Shown here: positions 34,771 to 46,339 of the stretch, one piece after another
How positions within the stretch are numbered: position 1 is the first letter of the stretch
Layout: every line of letters begins with the position of its first letter
Assembly (NCBI GenBank): GCA_034401135.1
Contig: JAWZSP010000003.1
Location: forward strand, 4,836,001 to 4,900,000
Direction: 5' to 3'
DNA length: 64,000 nucleotides
From: Volutella citrinella
Taxonomy: Eukaryota; Ascomycota; Sordariomycetes; Hypocreales; Nectriaceae
Notes under the pieces: generated by a model
The model's database searches: none
What the model was told of the DNA's origin: nothing
What the model saw: only the letters and a program-made list of their open reading frames with translations
Made by a program: the position numbers and the translations under genes

Positions 34771-35282
34771 ATGAAGGCCGCCACTCTCCTCGCCATTGTT
34801 GCCACCGCTGCTCAGGGCATGGCCGCCATGGTTGGCTCCGACTTCGCTGCCGAGCAGGTGCCCAAGCGAGCCGATGAGTTCGACTACGGCAACAAGCCAA
34901 CCTGCGACTTCGCCCTCGCCAGTGAGCGCGCCGCCCAGGAGCAGGCCGAGGAGATCAAGGCCTGGGAGGGCACGCCCAAGATCGGCGCCGGCCCCGCGCG
35001 CTGCGAGCGCATCAGCTGCAAGTACAGGACCGCCATCTGGTGGTGCAACGACGTACATCTTCCCCATTCCCTAGAAGTGATAGTCATCCACAGGCAATAG
35101 AAGGCTAAATTTTTTCACAGAACAAGGAAGAGATCGTGCTCAACAACTGGAAGGAGTTTGCCTGGGGCATCACCCAGATCCAGAACGAGTGCAACAAGAA
35201 GCACAGGTACGAGACTTCGGGTAAGGTTATCGTCAAGGACAAGAACTGGAACGTCATTGTCTCCGCTGGTGACTGCTGGTAG
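34771..35282 (+). CDS. Small secreted cysteine-rich protein, unknown function
   Basis: Two exons (34771-35052, 35121-35282) encode 147 residues. The intron (GTACAT...CACAG, phase 0) joins WWCND to NKEEIVLNNW. Residues 1-19 form a signal peptide (MKAATLLAIVATAAQGMAA). A short propeptide may end at Lys32-Arg33 (VPKR), a Kex2-type site. The mature part has six cysteines (TCDFA, RCERI, SCKYR, WCNDN, ECNKK, GDCW), enough for three disulfides, and ends GDCW. The tryptophan-rich region AIWWCND and the basic end suggest a compact fold. No known domain is recognised. Size, secretion and cysteine content suit an effector-like or antimicrobial-type secreted protein, but this is not shown. A TATA box lies upstream and the CTCAAA ATG context is favourable. 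Confidence 0.8.
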
Positions 35283-36994
35283 AGTGCTTCGCGGTGTGGT
35301 TATGCATATCTCAGGCGCGCATGGCTTAAAAGGTGTTGATAAATAGGACATATTTGCTTCATACACTCGTTCAACAACATAGGTTCTACAATGGAGCAGT
35401 AATTATACTCAAAGGCTAGTACAGTCCCATTCGATCCAATAGAGGTATTGGTAAGCCAGAAGGTCTCTTGCAGTAAATGTGAATACATGTAGCAGAACGG
35501 GATTTTCCAAAGAGCCATGTCATCCATATAGCCCTCTTTTGCGAATATAGGCCCCACATGTTCTAGATCATAGGGTCAAGTTCATATAGCCCAAGGATGG
35601 TTCACTTAGTTTCATCAGGTTTACTGAGGCAAGAATTTGTTGAGACGGTCATAGAACCGGCGGTTATTGAAGAGTGGGTTTGTTACGGTGGACTGCAAGA
35701 AAACGGGCCTCCTGAAAAAAGCATGAAGAGGACGGTTGTTTCAAGACGACCACCCTTTGACGCATTGAAGATAAATAAGTAAGGGAAACAAGTAGGATCA
35801 GACGTGCAGAACAAGACTCAACATGTGTGGTTGCTTGCTATTTCATACCCACGGGACAGAGGACTTTATAGAGATTGGCGATGCAGACCTGTAGGTGATG
35901 GCTGCTTGGGATGATGCCGGTGTGTTGCATCTATAGTAAGGGGCCCTTGGCATTTAACAGCCTATGCTAGAAGCGCCTCGATGTCGTTGGCGCAAAAAAA
36001 CAAGCTTGATACTACCTCATTCCTATTTTTCATTAGCAACCCCTACTCGCCGCTAGTGTCCGAAACCCTATGTCAAGCTAATTCTTCCCGGTTGGCAGGC
36101 GACTGACAACGCAACGCTGACACGACGAACGCAAGCCAGACCGGGCTCTCGGGTTCCTGGGTGCCGGAAAAAGTCCGTGGGTCTCTAGCCGGCGTTGACG
36201 CGGATGGCGATTGGCCTGGGCGTATGGTCGTGTCCTTTTTACGAGTTTGCAATTCCGGACAGGGCTCGACAAGGCTCCTCCGTTGTCAGACGAACCCCTG
36301 AGAAATGCTGGCTGGAAGCAGCGAGAAACAGAACAGCGCGGGTGGGCCCTGTAGGCGATCATCTCCTCGCGTACCTGACCATGAGGGCCAGGCTCTCCTT
36401 GGAACTGCTCAATTGGTGTGACAGGCGGTGGAGGCGCCCGGGGAGGCCCAGCGGATGTAAGCGAAGCACGCGAGGGACGTCTCAGGTTCTGGATCTCCAA
36501 AACAGTCCCCAGCAAACAAGCCTGGATCGGACGACGAAGGCCCTGCTGGAGGTTGGCTTTACTGCAATTGTTCCTCTACGCGTTTACCAGTTCCTAGGCC
36601 CCCCCCCTTTGGGAAATGGGGCCCAACACCCCGGGCGCCCCCCTCGGCTGAAGGCCCAAATGTGTCAGAACTCGGCCAGTGCTACGCTGGGCCCCACGCC
36701 CGCGCCAGGGTATCGCAGTCGAATGTCAAGTAAGCTTGTTCTTGGCGGCTGCTTTGGGAAGTCATTTGAGGGGCCTCGAGCTATAGTTGCGCGACAAGCT
36801 GCTTAGTAGCGTCCCGCAGAATCGTCAACTTTGTTCCTGGTTTCAAGTTGGCGACCCCCCGGGCATTGTCCCACCAATGAGGACGATAGCGACCAAACAA
36901 GAGCTCAATGCTAGGGCGGATAGCTCAACATCGTCCAAGGCGACGGCGGAGATGGCGGAGGACGGCATTTGGGCATGGGCGCGCCCTCGTCCGA
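35283..36994. other. Intergenic; contains an uncertain 61-codon frame
   Basis: No recognised gene in 1.7 kb. A plus-strand frame at 35597-35782 begins ATG and reads like protein (QEFVETVIEPAVIEEWV), but it is only 61 codons, with no domain or neighbouring exon found. It may be a relic or chance. The region near 36595-36660 is C-rich. The right end is the upstream region of the metalloprotease gene. Confidence 0.45.
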
Positions 36995-37002
36995 CTTATA
37001 AG
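36995..37002 (+). promoter_or_regulatory. TATA-like element of the metalloprotease gene
   Basis: CTTATAAG, about 155 bases before the start codon at 37155, followed by a pyrimidine-rich leader (TTTTTTCCTTCGCTTCTTTT). Confidence 0.5.
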
Positions 37003-37154
37003 ACGGCAGCTGCCCGGCTCGTTGGTTACTGCTCGACTCTTCAATCTCGTTCATTGTGCCTTTTTTCCTTCGCTTCTTTTTTTCTTTGCAACACTCACTT
37101 TCGCTTCTACCTGTACCATTCTTTTTAAACAATCACCAGCAAATCTAGCCCAAG

Positions 37155-38465
37155 ATGCGCTTTTCTCTCGCTTCCACCGTTGCTCTGGCAGCAGCCGTGA
37201 CTGCACACGACGCCGCCCCCTCGGACCTCGACGGTTCCGTCTGGGCCAATGTCGGCACCTCCAAGAACCCCGCCGCGCTGATGCGACGATGGAACCGTCC
37301 TGTCAAGAGACAGTCGGGCTGGAACCCGCCGTCTGCCATGGCCGGCGCCCTCAAGGAGGTCTGGGACCACGAGGTGAAGACGTACAACAACGGCAACCTG
37401 TTTGACTTCAAGAACTACGGCTGGGACCAGCTCATGGCCACCAAGGGCTCCATCAACATGTGCGTCCGCTGGGAATCCTCGGCCAAGGTGACGGCCGAGC
37501 AGCGCACCCAGGTCGCGACCGCGCTCCAGGCCAACTACGAGGCGTGGTTCAAGTGGCTGTACGGCTTCGACAACTTCCCCTTCAGCAGCGTCAAGGTCAA
37601 CGTCGTCGGCTGGGCCGTCAAGGACAAGGCGCTCCTCGAGGGCTCCACCGACGGCATCGACGTCTACACGGACAAGGACGGCGAGGGCATCCCCCAGTGC
37701 GCCGAGAAGTGCGGCCGCTTCTTCAACCAGAACGGCGACTACAGCGGGTGCCCCGGCGGCGCCGACCGCCACTACGACCACTCGCTCTGGCTGACCGACG
37801 GCCTCGGCGGCGGCACCGGCGGTGACTGGGGCCAGCGCATCGGCCGCGAGTACATGATGCAGAACCTGGCCTCCGAGTCCATCCACATCCTCCAGCACGA
37901 GATGGGCCACACCTTTGGCCTCGACGACTTCTACGACTGGACCCCGACCGGCCAGAGCAGCTTCATCATGCTTGCTGGCTCCTCGGCCAAGATCACCGAG
38001 TTTGACGCCTGGATGATGCGCAACTGGTGGTACGAGCTGTCCCGCAAGCGCGGATGGCAGTCGGGCTCCGGCGCCGGCTCCGGCTCCGACGCTGCGCCCT
38101 CGGTCACCCCTACTGCCGCCAACCCCGCCGCCACTGCTCCCGCTGCCACTGCTCCCGCCGCCGCCGACCCCGTCCCCACCGGCGGCTCTCCCGTCGTCTC
38201 TGATGCCCCCAGCTCCCCTGACGTGTCCGAGGCCCCCGTCGTCTCCGGCGCTCCCGAGGCCCCCGTCCCGACCAACGGCCCCGCCGCCCCGGCCTCCTCC
38301 TCCGTCCGTTCCGGCCGCGGCCGCAAGACCAACACCCGCTCCGGTGGCCGCAAGACCTCGGCCGCCGTCCCCGCCCCTACTGCTGAGGCCGCCCAGACCC
38401 CCGCTGCTACCCCTACCGGCAGCCGCCCCGGCGGATCCAAGAACTGCGGCGGAGCCCAGCCTTAA
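37155..38465 (+). CDS. Secreted zinc metalloprotease-like protein with Pro/Ala-rich tail
   Basis: Single exon, 436 residues. Residues 1-17 form a signal peptide (MRFSLASTVALAAAVTA). A propeptide probably ends at Lys51-Arg52 (RPVKRQSGW), a Kex2 site. The catalytic domain holds HEMGHTFGLDD, an HExxHxxGxxD zinc motif: His248, Glu249, His252 and Asp258 as third ligand. A Met (FIMLAG, Met272) 14 residues on suits a metzincin Met-turn. Cysteines at 103, 182, 186 and 199 may form disulfides. From about 302 to the end the chain is Ala/Pro/Thr/Ser-rich with Arg/Lys clusters, a likely O-glycosylated linker or wall-binding tail ending KNCGGAQP. Fungal homologues are often labelled 'cellulose-binding family II' or neutral zinc metallopeptidase; no cellulose-binding module is visible here. 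Substrate unknown. Confidence 0.85.
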   Translation: MRFSLASTVALAAAVTAHDAAPSDLDGSVWANVGTSKNPAALMRRWNRPVKRQSGWNPPSAMAGALKEVWDHEVKTYNNGNLFDFKNYGWDQLMATKGSINMCVRWESSAKVTAEQRTQVATALQANYEAWFKWLYGFDNFPFSSVKVNVVGWAVKDKALLEGSTDGIDVYTDKDGEGIPQCAEKCGRFFNQNGDYSGCPGGADRHYDHSLWLTDGLGGGTGGDWGQRIGREYMMQNLASESIHILQHEMGHTFGLDDFYDWTPTGQSSFIMLAGSSAKITEFDAWMMRNWWYELSRKRGWQSGSGAGSGSDAAPSVTPTAANPAATAPAATAPAAADPVPTGGSPVVSDAPSSPDVSEAPVVSGAPEAPVPTNGPAAPASSSVRSGRGRKTNTRSGGRKTSAAVPAPTAEAAQTPAATPTGSRPGGSKNCGGAQP

Positions 38466-38871
38466 GATGGCTCCCCCACTACATGTGTAAATAATAGTCT
38501 TCTATTTCGGACGGCGCAGTCAGACTGCGGCGTCGGCCCGGCCTTTGGACCTGGCCTTTTGGGGGGAGTGGAGAAGGAGTGCGTGTGTGTATGTCAATAG
38601 CAAGTAGTTGAATCTACCTGGGTGGCAGTTGCAAGATAATCGGGAGGTTGCACACTCTGCAACCTCATCACAATATTGATGAAGACCATGATGTGATATA
38701 AAAACTTGGGAGGGAGAAAAATGTGATTAAGAATTATCTCAAGAACCACGACCCGTTTCGTACAACAACACTGGGTGGTACTCGAAAAAAGCCTGTCCTG
38801 TATGTCCTATGGCACGCTCATTCGTCATAATCTATTTGCTCAACACTATATCTCATCCGGCGGCCGTGAGC
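38466..38871. other. Convergent intergenic stretch
   Basis: 3' untranslated regions of the metalloprotease gene (+) and the DUF2985-like gene (-). Nothing else is seen. Confidence 0.6.
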
Positions 38872-41053
38872 TTATGTACGGGCCTTTCGTAGCTTGGAGA
38901 TGCCGTCCTTGTCCTCCGTTTCGGGCTCGACGCTTCCGCTAGCACTCGACTCGTCCTGATCCTTGTCCTTCTTGCCGCTCTTTCCCTTGACGAGCTTCAT
39001 GGCATCGCTGGTGAGCTCCTGGCGGTTGAGAAGCTCCATAACGTCCTTCTTCCTCGTCTTGCGGTCGCCAATACTGATGAGAATACCGGCTGTGATATTG
39101 CAAGTAATACTAACGCATAGGATGACAGTCGTGATGGCGACGGGGCGCGTGTGGTAGTCGATGCCCCATGTGCAGGCGCCGAGCGAGATCTGTAAACAAG
39201 AGTGGAAGTCGAGCAGGATGACAATTGCTATTAGATAGCTGACTGGGAAAGGGTGATGCGTAAATGTTTCGTGTGGTTTGTAGAAGCTATGCGACTTGGC
39301 AAACTTCTTCTGATGGTGCTGCAGGCTCTTGAGCTGCTTATAGGTGAGCGGGAATATATCGAGGTCGGACGCTCCGGACTTGGCAACCTCCAGGTCCGCC
39401 GGCTGTTCGGCTTCGGAGATGTCGTTGTCTGCGTTGTCTGCATTTCTGCTGCTCGGTATCTTTTCCACAGGTGGCCCCTTCATGAGCTCCCGCGCCTGCT
39501 GGAAGGACATCCGGCCGGCTGCCTGTTGATCGATGCTATTGCGCTCCTCGGCAGATATGCTCTTCTTCTGGATCTTGGTTCGCATGCCCTTTCCGCTCTC
39601 GGCCCTGCTGATCATTCGCGTGAAACGCGCAATAAAGATCATGTGGTATGTGTCGACCGCTCTAAACGGGGCCAGACCATCACCCATAATAGCAAACAGA
39701 GCAACGAGGACGCTGTCGATGATGTGGATCACATACAGCTGCTTGTCTCCCACGTAGATCCAGCCGATGAGGAAGAGCACCCAAGCCAGACCGAAGAGAG
39801 TAATGAGGGTTGCGTACAGCGTGACGAAGAATCCCAAGGGCCTGCGGACATACTGGCCAAACCCCTTCAGGGAACGCTTCATCCTGGAACGCCGTGAATG
39901 CAACATGTGTCGTACGTGGTCGTCCAGCTCCAGCTTCTCGGCGGCGGTCCATCCCTCCAGCGAGGTACCGTGGGGGAGGGCTGCGTAATGCGAATCGGTC
40001 AGGCGTGAGGAGATGGTAGCTGTCCGTTCTAGAGGGGGCCGATCTTGCTCAACCACCGAGGCCAAGGTTTCTCTACGCTTCCCCTCCTGGATTGCACCCC
40101 GGGCCCATTCCTGCTCCGGCCCATGATTTGACAAGACATAGGTCGGTCTCCGGTTGACCCAGTTTCCGAGGTCAGGTACGAAGAGGGAGTTTTGGACATT
40201 GGTCAGCGTAGAGAGCGTCTGAACCTCAGGGTCTATGTTGCGGTTAGTTGATTGGGGCAAACAAGGGGCGCGACGTCAGAGCAGTAAACGTACCAATCAT
40301 GTCGAGCCAGTCGACCAGCTCCTCGGCGTACTCATCGTTAGGGTCAGGATTCGAGAAGGGTTGTTTGTCTTCCTTGTCGCCCTGCCGCCGATAGGTCCCA
40401 GGCCAGAATACCTTGCTCAGTTTCCTCGTCCGCTGCAGCCGTGTCTTACCGTCCGAGTCGGGGTGAGCTTCATCGAATGGACTGACGGAGCGGTCGGACG
40501 CCGCTGGCAACGGCTCTCGGATACCAAGTTCGGCGAGGCTGGGGCGGCCACCTTCTTCGGTCAGGCGAGGCATGGCGACCTGGGGGACTCGTCTAGAATG
40601 ACGTGCCAGGACTGGGTCAGGGAGACGAGTCCGCTCAGGCTGGGATATGCTGCGGGGACGACCACCCTCTTGCACGCCGTCGTGTGATCCGAGGTCGCCA
40701 TCTTCGGGCAGATGGGGATTACTGGCCGAGCGTAATGATATACCCGAGCTGCGGCGGATGCGGATGCTATTTCGGCGGCCTTGGTCGACGCCGGGCCGCT
40801 CGGTTCGGTCGGCGACTTGGGGCGACAGGTAGCTGGCGCTGCTCAATGGAGGAAACAGCGAGGGCGCAGCGGAGGCGCGAGACTGGTTGGTGGCGGTATA
40901 GTTTAGAGTCGGAAAGTATTCGGTATCGGCCGCTTCGTCGATGGGCTGGGGAGTGATGGGCGCGGTCGAGGCGAGCGAGGCCGGACGCTGGGAGGACTCG
41001 GCCGTGTCGTTGCGATGGCGCCCATGGGCCTTGAACGGGAAGTTGGGCGCCAT
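38872..41053 (-). CDS. Integral membrane protein, DUF2985-like, unknown function
   Basis: Two exons (41053-40294, 40232-38872) encode 706 residues. The intron begins GTACGT and ends CATAG, joining DMI to DPEVQTLSTLTNVQNSLFVP. The first 250 residues are polar, Ser/Pro/Arg-rich and probably disordered on the cytosolic side. Membrane segments follow: about 385-413 (PLGFFVTLYATLITLFGLAW and on), near 420-440 (VIHIIDSVLVALFAIM), and two near the C-terminus (SYLIAIVILLDFHSCLQISL; VILCVSITCNITAGILISIG). The PLGFFVTLY...VLFLIGWI and DFHSCLQISLGACTWGIDYH segments resemble fungal DUF2985 proteins. The C-terminus is charged (KGKSGKKDKDQDE). Cellular role is unknown; plasma membrane or endomembrane location is plausible. 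Confidence 0.8.
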
Positions 41054-42504
41054 GAGCGGCGCATGACAGGGGGGACAGGCAACGGAGGGGGAGTGGGAGG
41101 GGGGATAAAGGGCAATAACGGATGTCGTTGAGTTTTAAGGGATTGCCAGATTTGCAGTGGCCATGGTGTTTTGGTTATGGTTTGCCGGGAGATGCATTAC
41201 CTCACGGGCAAGGCCGTTCCGTCCATTAGTCAGTTTGCGATCGCGCCGCCTTGGGTGCAACGACTGTAAGCTTGATCGGGGCGCTTGCATTGGCACTTGT
41301 GGGCACCTGGCGCCGCTTCGATTGGCAAGTGGCTGGCTTGGCTGGCTCTGGCCACCCTTGTGCCGCTGGTTTTTTCCCTTGGTGGTGCAGTGGATCCACT
41401 ACGTCACTGGCGCAGCCAAACATCAGTGACTCGGGCGCTGAAGCTGAGACAATGCTCCGTCATGCCGCAATCCCCGCGGACACCGACCCGGCGTCACCGT
41501 AGCCAAACAAGATGCCGAGAGTCCGGGAGTAAGTTTTTGTTCTAGACGCCGTGGACGGGTGGATGATGAGAATAAGCATGCAACGTCCGAACTCCCCGAG
41601 TTAATTCTGGGGCGTGTGCTCTTCGTTGCTCCCTTTTCCATTCCATCCTCTTTGCCGATCCTTGTCCAGGCCGCCCGCTCCCTGTACCTCCCTCCGTACT
41701 TGCTCGCCAGCTGGCCCTTGCACCGCTGCATGGGCCATCGCCGTTGTCATGATGCAGATCGCCTCATGGCCTTGGCAGTAAGCCTGGACAAGAAAACTCG
41801 ACAGGAAACGCAAACACGCAGGCGATGCGCAATGCGCAAAACTTTGTCAAGCGGTTGGGACCTTGGAGTGCTGGATGTGCAATCAATCAGTCTCGGCCAC
41901 GTTCTATCGCCTTTGCCGTTCAGGGACGGCGACAAGGTCACGCTCCACCAACAATGATTTGTTAGCAGCTTTGAGGCCATATGTCAGCCCTCCCGCTTGC
42001 ATCTTGCTCCACTCCGCAGATTGGCTCGGCACGCCATCCCGACGGCGCCCGCTTCGCCTTCGGAGCCGGAAAAAGTGGCTACCCGGGTTCGGCCTTGGTC
42101 ACCTCCCAAAGCGATCAATCACGTGTTGCTCTGTAGACTGTTGGGCTCTTTTAGGCAGTCCAATGAAACCTCCACTTAGCATGCAGCAGCCAATAGGAGC
42201 ATTTCATCACCACTGCTGCCTCAGCCTCAGCCACGGTTGTGCTGTCAGACTCCGAACTGCGTCTTATGTGAACTGTGACCTTGAGTATCAGGATTGACAA
42301 CATTGCATCCAGCTTTCCTCTCGTTATCTGCTACTCAGCGTGTGCATTATCTCCTCCCATTTCTCAGTCAATTACTCGACGCACCTCACTACAGCTCACG
42401 ACAGTGCTGCGCACGCCATCGTATTCCCTCGCTCGCATCGCGTGTCGCATTGTCTCACATCGCACCCCCAACTCTTCACAGTCTACTCCTCGTCACATCT
42501 ATCC
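41054..42504. other. Divergent intergenic region
   Basis: Upstream regions of the DUF2985-like gene and the ZZ/AAA gene. No gene is recognised. Pyrimidine-rich sequence fills the last 200 bases before the ATG at 42505. Confidence 0.55.
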
Positions 42505-45485
42505 ATGGTTTTCTACTACTTCGGCCCCGACCCTTCATCATGGGCCGTGGGTAACGACAGATTCTCCATGGCGTAAGGCACCACCTGCGCCAAGCGCTCG
42601 CTGACCCCAGCAGCTCTGTGTGAACCCCCAGCGACTGACCCACCCCGAGCAAGAACCTCCCGAAGCCCATCCAAGATGTCTGGGACAAGCTTGGAGCGCC
42701 ATTCCAGGACCCGCAGATGGCAGGAACCCGTATCCGCTGGATGTCCTCTACCCCCGAAGGCACCTATGCTATCCTGACTAAGAACCGAGAATGTGCGTCC
42801 CGATACCTCATGTCGCGTCCATTTGCCGAATAATTGACACACGTTAGTTCTCTCAAACTGTGACGAATTGCTTGTAAATGTCACGACCCAGCTTAAGCAA
42901 GAGAAAGATGTGTTTCTGCAATCCGCCTCTGTCTCCCCCTTGGGTGGCTGGTTTGCCGCCTATAGCAACGGCAATGTCCAGCTGGGTGGTCGCTGGCCCG
43001 ATGTCTTTTACTCTCTGGCAAGCCCCTATATCGATCTCTCCCCAGAGACCGGATCTTCGGCTCAGCCTTCAAAGCTGCAGAACATTGTCTGCGGTGCGAA
43101 CGGCTCTGTCATTGTGAAGACCGAGGGGTCATTGTTTTGGAACAACGTCCACCCCGATGTGGCTGCAATCCTTGAGAAGCTGAAGGGATCGTTGTTCGTG
43201 AACAGCTCATATAATATCACCGATGCTACAGTACTGTGCCATTGGTCAAATGAGTATTACTTCGTCGAGTCTAAGCCATACCCCGGTGCCGCATTCGTCT
43301 ACAGCTATCGACAGCCTTTGGACAAGGCATGCCATGAGCTTTTGCTCAATGTCACCGAAGGTCTTCGTCCGTCCGAAGAATTGATCAATGCCGTTTCTTC
43401 CGCTAACCTGTATGACCCCGGGGCCTGCGGACCTGCAACACTACCACCGAGTCCCAAATTCTTCACCTTTTCGGCAAACAACGAGACGCCAGCCGATACC
43501 CAGGTTCCCACAGGCTCGAGCGATGGCCTGGCAGATGCTGATCGCGAAGTCTATTCCAAACGGTGGGATGCCGCGACAAATGGCCGCGAGTTTCTGACTG
43601 CAGCTGGGGCAGCCCCCATTTTCCTCGAAAGCGGAGTTGACCATTCTGCGCTTTCGCAAATTTGGTCCCAGGTTGACGCAGATCATGATGACAAGATCAA
43701 CAAATACGAGTTTTATTCTGCGATGTCTTACATCAAGGCCCATCTGGGAGGAGACGAGGGCGCTCGATGGGTAGCGGGTATTCTTGGAGCGAATTGCGGC
43801 ACCCGATTGACCACGACCGGCATAGTGTGTGATGGCTGTTCAAGAGGCATCCATATTGGCGAGATCACTTACCACTGTTCCATTTGCGCTGGTGGAGATT
43901 TAGATCTCTGCTCAGCTTGCTTCCAGCAGCCGTCTACCTCCCAGGAATGTGGCCACGCCCTCCAACAAGCACTGGTCCAATTGCAGCACGAACCGCCTAC
44001 TCGATACGTTACCAACGCTGGGGCGCTTTGCGACGGATGCAATGTCGATATACAATGGAGTGATCTTGTGTATTGCTGCCCCATTTACAACAACGGTGAC
44101 TACGATATTTGTGGCTCCTGCTGGTCGGCTAAGAAGTTTTGCGGCCACTCCTTGATCCTACACAGGATGCGAGCAAAGGACCTGCCCATTGGCGATGATG
44201 CAACTCAGCTTACCCCAACGCCGTGCGACCCGACCCAACAGCAACCGCAACCCGATCCCACCACTGCGACTCCAATGCCTGCTTCAGGAAGCAGTACCGT
44301 TGGGCCAAAGACTGTCTTCGTGGGGAAGCCCGAGACCAAGACACCCTCTTTAGCACGCTGGAGCTTCGCTGCAGGCAATTTTGGCAAACAGATACCCGAA
44401 TCTGAACTCGATGAGCGCCTTCTGAGTAGCGTTCGAGTTCAAACTCCAAATGACGGTTTCAGTAGCATCATTGGCCTAGAGCAGGTTAAAGCGGAGCTGA
44501 ATGAGGCCATCGTCCTGCCGATGCGATTTGCCCACGTGCTCCAGGGAATGCGCAAACGTCGCCGGTGCATGCTGCTCTACGGAGTGGCCGGTGTAGGGAA
44601 ACGCCAGCTTGCCATGGCTGTTGCAGCTGAAGTCAAGGGCACTCTCATTAGCATCAGCGCTCGCGACATCATGTCGACTTGGGCTGGAAACAGTACCGGG
44701 TAAGCCTTCCCCCCTGCTCTCGTCTCGATATAACGCTAACAATGATCAGCCTGGTGAAGAAACTGCTGCTCCTTGCGCAGCAGACCAAGCCTTGTATTAT
44801 TCTGATTGACGGCATTGAGGCGCTTAGCTGGCATCAAGACACGCCGATTGCTTACAAGGAGCTTGTACGCCGCATCAACCAAGATTTGCTTATTGAAATG
44901 GACCTAGATGGTGCCGCGAACCCCGATATCTTCGTTCTCGCGACAACAGATGCGCCCTGGGACCTCGATCCGCCCATCCGCCGGCGGTTTCATCACCGAA
45001 TTCACGTGCCCATGCCCGACGAAGAGGAACGGGCTGGGCTGTTCAGAGCGCATCTAAAAGATGTGAATCCTGAGGATAAGGACTACGAAACCATGTATCT
45101 GACCTTGGCCAAAATATCCCAAGGCCTCTCGCCCAAGAATATCGCTGAGCTTGTGGAAGCTGCGCGCATGGCTCCCGCTAGGAAACTCCAAGCAGCGACG
45201 CATTTCCGGATGGTATGTCGGTTGAATGACACCAGGTACAATGCGATGAATCATCCACTCACTCGGTTTTAGGTTCAGGACAACAGTGGGGATTGGTACA
45301 CGCCATGCGACGCTTCTCACAAGGATGCGATGACTACGAGCTGGGATCGGATCCCGGCTAAACATCTCAAGCAGCCAGCCCTAACAATTGACGACATCTA
45401 CAACGTCGTGAATAAAGCAATGGTCTCGGAGAGCTGGGAAGAGGAAATAAGGCATATTGCTTGGGGGCAAGAGTTCACGTCATGA
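42505..45485 (+). CDS. EF-hand/double ZZ-finger protein with degenerate Vps4-like AAA domain
   Basis: Five exons (42505-42572, 42650-42792, 42848-44699, 44750-45212, 45273-45485) encode 912 residues, and all junctions keep frame. Residues 1-270 form an N-terminal domain I cannot name (MVFYYFGPDPSSWAVGNDRF). An EF-hand loop lies at 347-358 (DADHDDKINKYE), in an EH-domain-like setting. Two ZZ-type zinc fingers start near 398 (CDGCSRGIHIGEITYHCSIC) and 465 (CDGCNVDIQWSDLVYCCPI). After a Pro/Gln linker, about 607-912 is AAA with Vps4/katanin-like flanks (IIGLEQVKAELNEAIVLPM, RKLQAATHF, and a C-terminal helix). Key residues differ: Walker A is GVAGVGKRQ (Arg for Thr/Ser), Walker B is IILIDG (Gly709 for Glu), and sensor 1 is TTD for ATN. 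The IRRRF arginine-finger motif is kept. ATP turnover is therefore doubtful. Role unknown; ZZ fingers usually bind protein ends or histone tails. Confidence 0.88.
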
Positions 45486-46339
45486 ACCCGAGGCTATTGC
45501 ACGAGGATCGACTGCTCCCAGGGCTGATCACCCACCAGCATATGTTGGCCCGGCTACATTGAGGACAAACCCTATTTTCGCGTCTCCCAGGCGAGTTCCG
45601 TTCTCTATTTTCCATTGCATGTGAAATACTTGGATTGAATTGAGCTGTGGCTCATTGAATGTATGTAGGCAGAGACCAGGCCAATAGAGACATAGGCAAT
45701 GAGGAACGAGACACCGACCACCAGTGAAGTCAAAAGAAGCAGAAGAGGATCATAAACCTGAAAATAAGGGCGAGGAAGCCGCGCTCGCTCGTGCGACCCA
45801 GGCGACAACGAGGCCCATTCCATCGCCAGCAGCATTCATCCAGACCGCTTGAACTTGCAACTCGAATAGTCCATGTGGAGCCCACTCCAGCAGGCCGTGG
45901 GCTGATCATCCCATGACCCGCCTGGCTGTCGTATTCTGCCTTTGACTAGGGACTCTTTCTATTCCGCGCGGGGCACTATTGCGAGAGAAGATAGACTCCA
46001 CGTATTGTTACAATGCATTTCGTCTTGTGTCACCAATCCTCCCCATCCTTTGAGAACATGAGACGGGGTGGGTGATGGACCAAGCCTGGAGTCCCGGGGC
46101 ACAACACGAGAGCCATTGTTGAGGCCATAACAAAAGAGGCAGAGGGTGATTCGCTTGAGAAAAAGCGAAAGAATCGTGTGGATCATGATTATATTCTCGG
46201 GGTAGGCTTGGGGGCAAGCAACGCGGCTTCCCTGAGCGATGCTCGGGTATCTTTCGTCCTTTCTCTGCCTGATTATGCCCCGCATTACTTCTGTTCTTGA
46301 ACGACGAAAACACATATCTACAGGGTATTCATTTCGATC
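45486..46339. other. Convergent intergenic stretch
   Basis: 3' regions of the ZZ/AAA gene (+) and the nucleoside transporter gene (-). No gene is recognised. Confidence 0.6.

Noticed and set aside
36195..36806. 203-codon plus-strand frame
   Set aside because: No start context, domain or exon partners; low-complexity C-rich DNA makes long chance frames likely.
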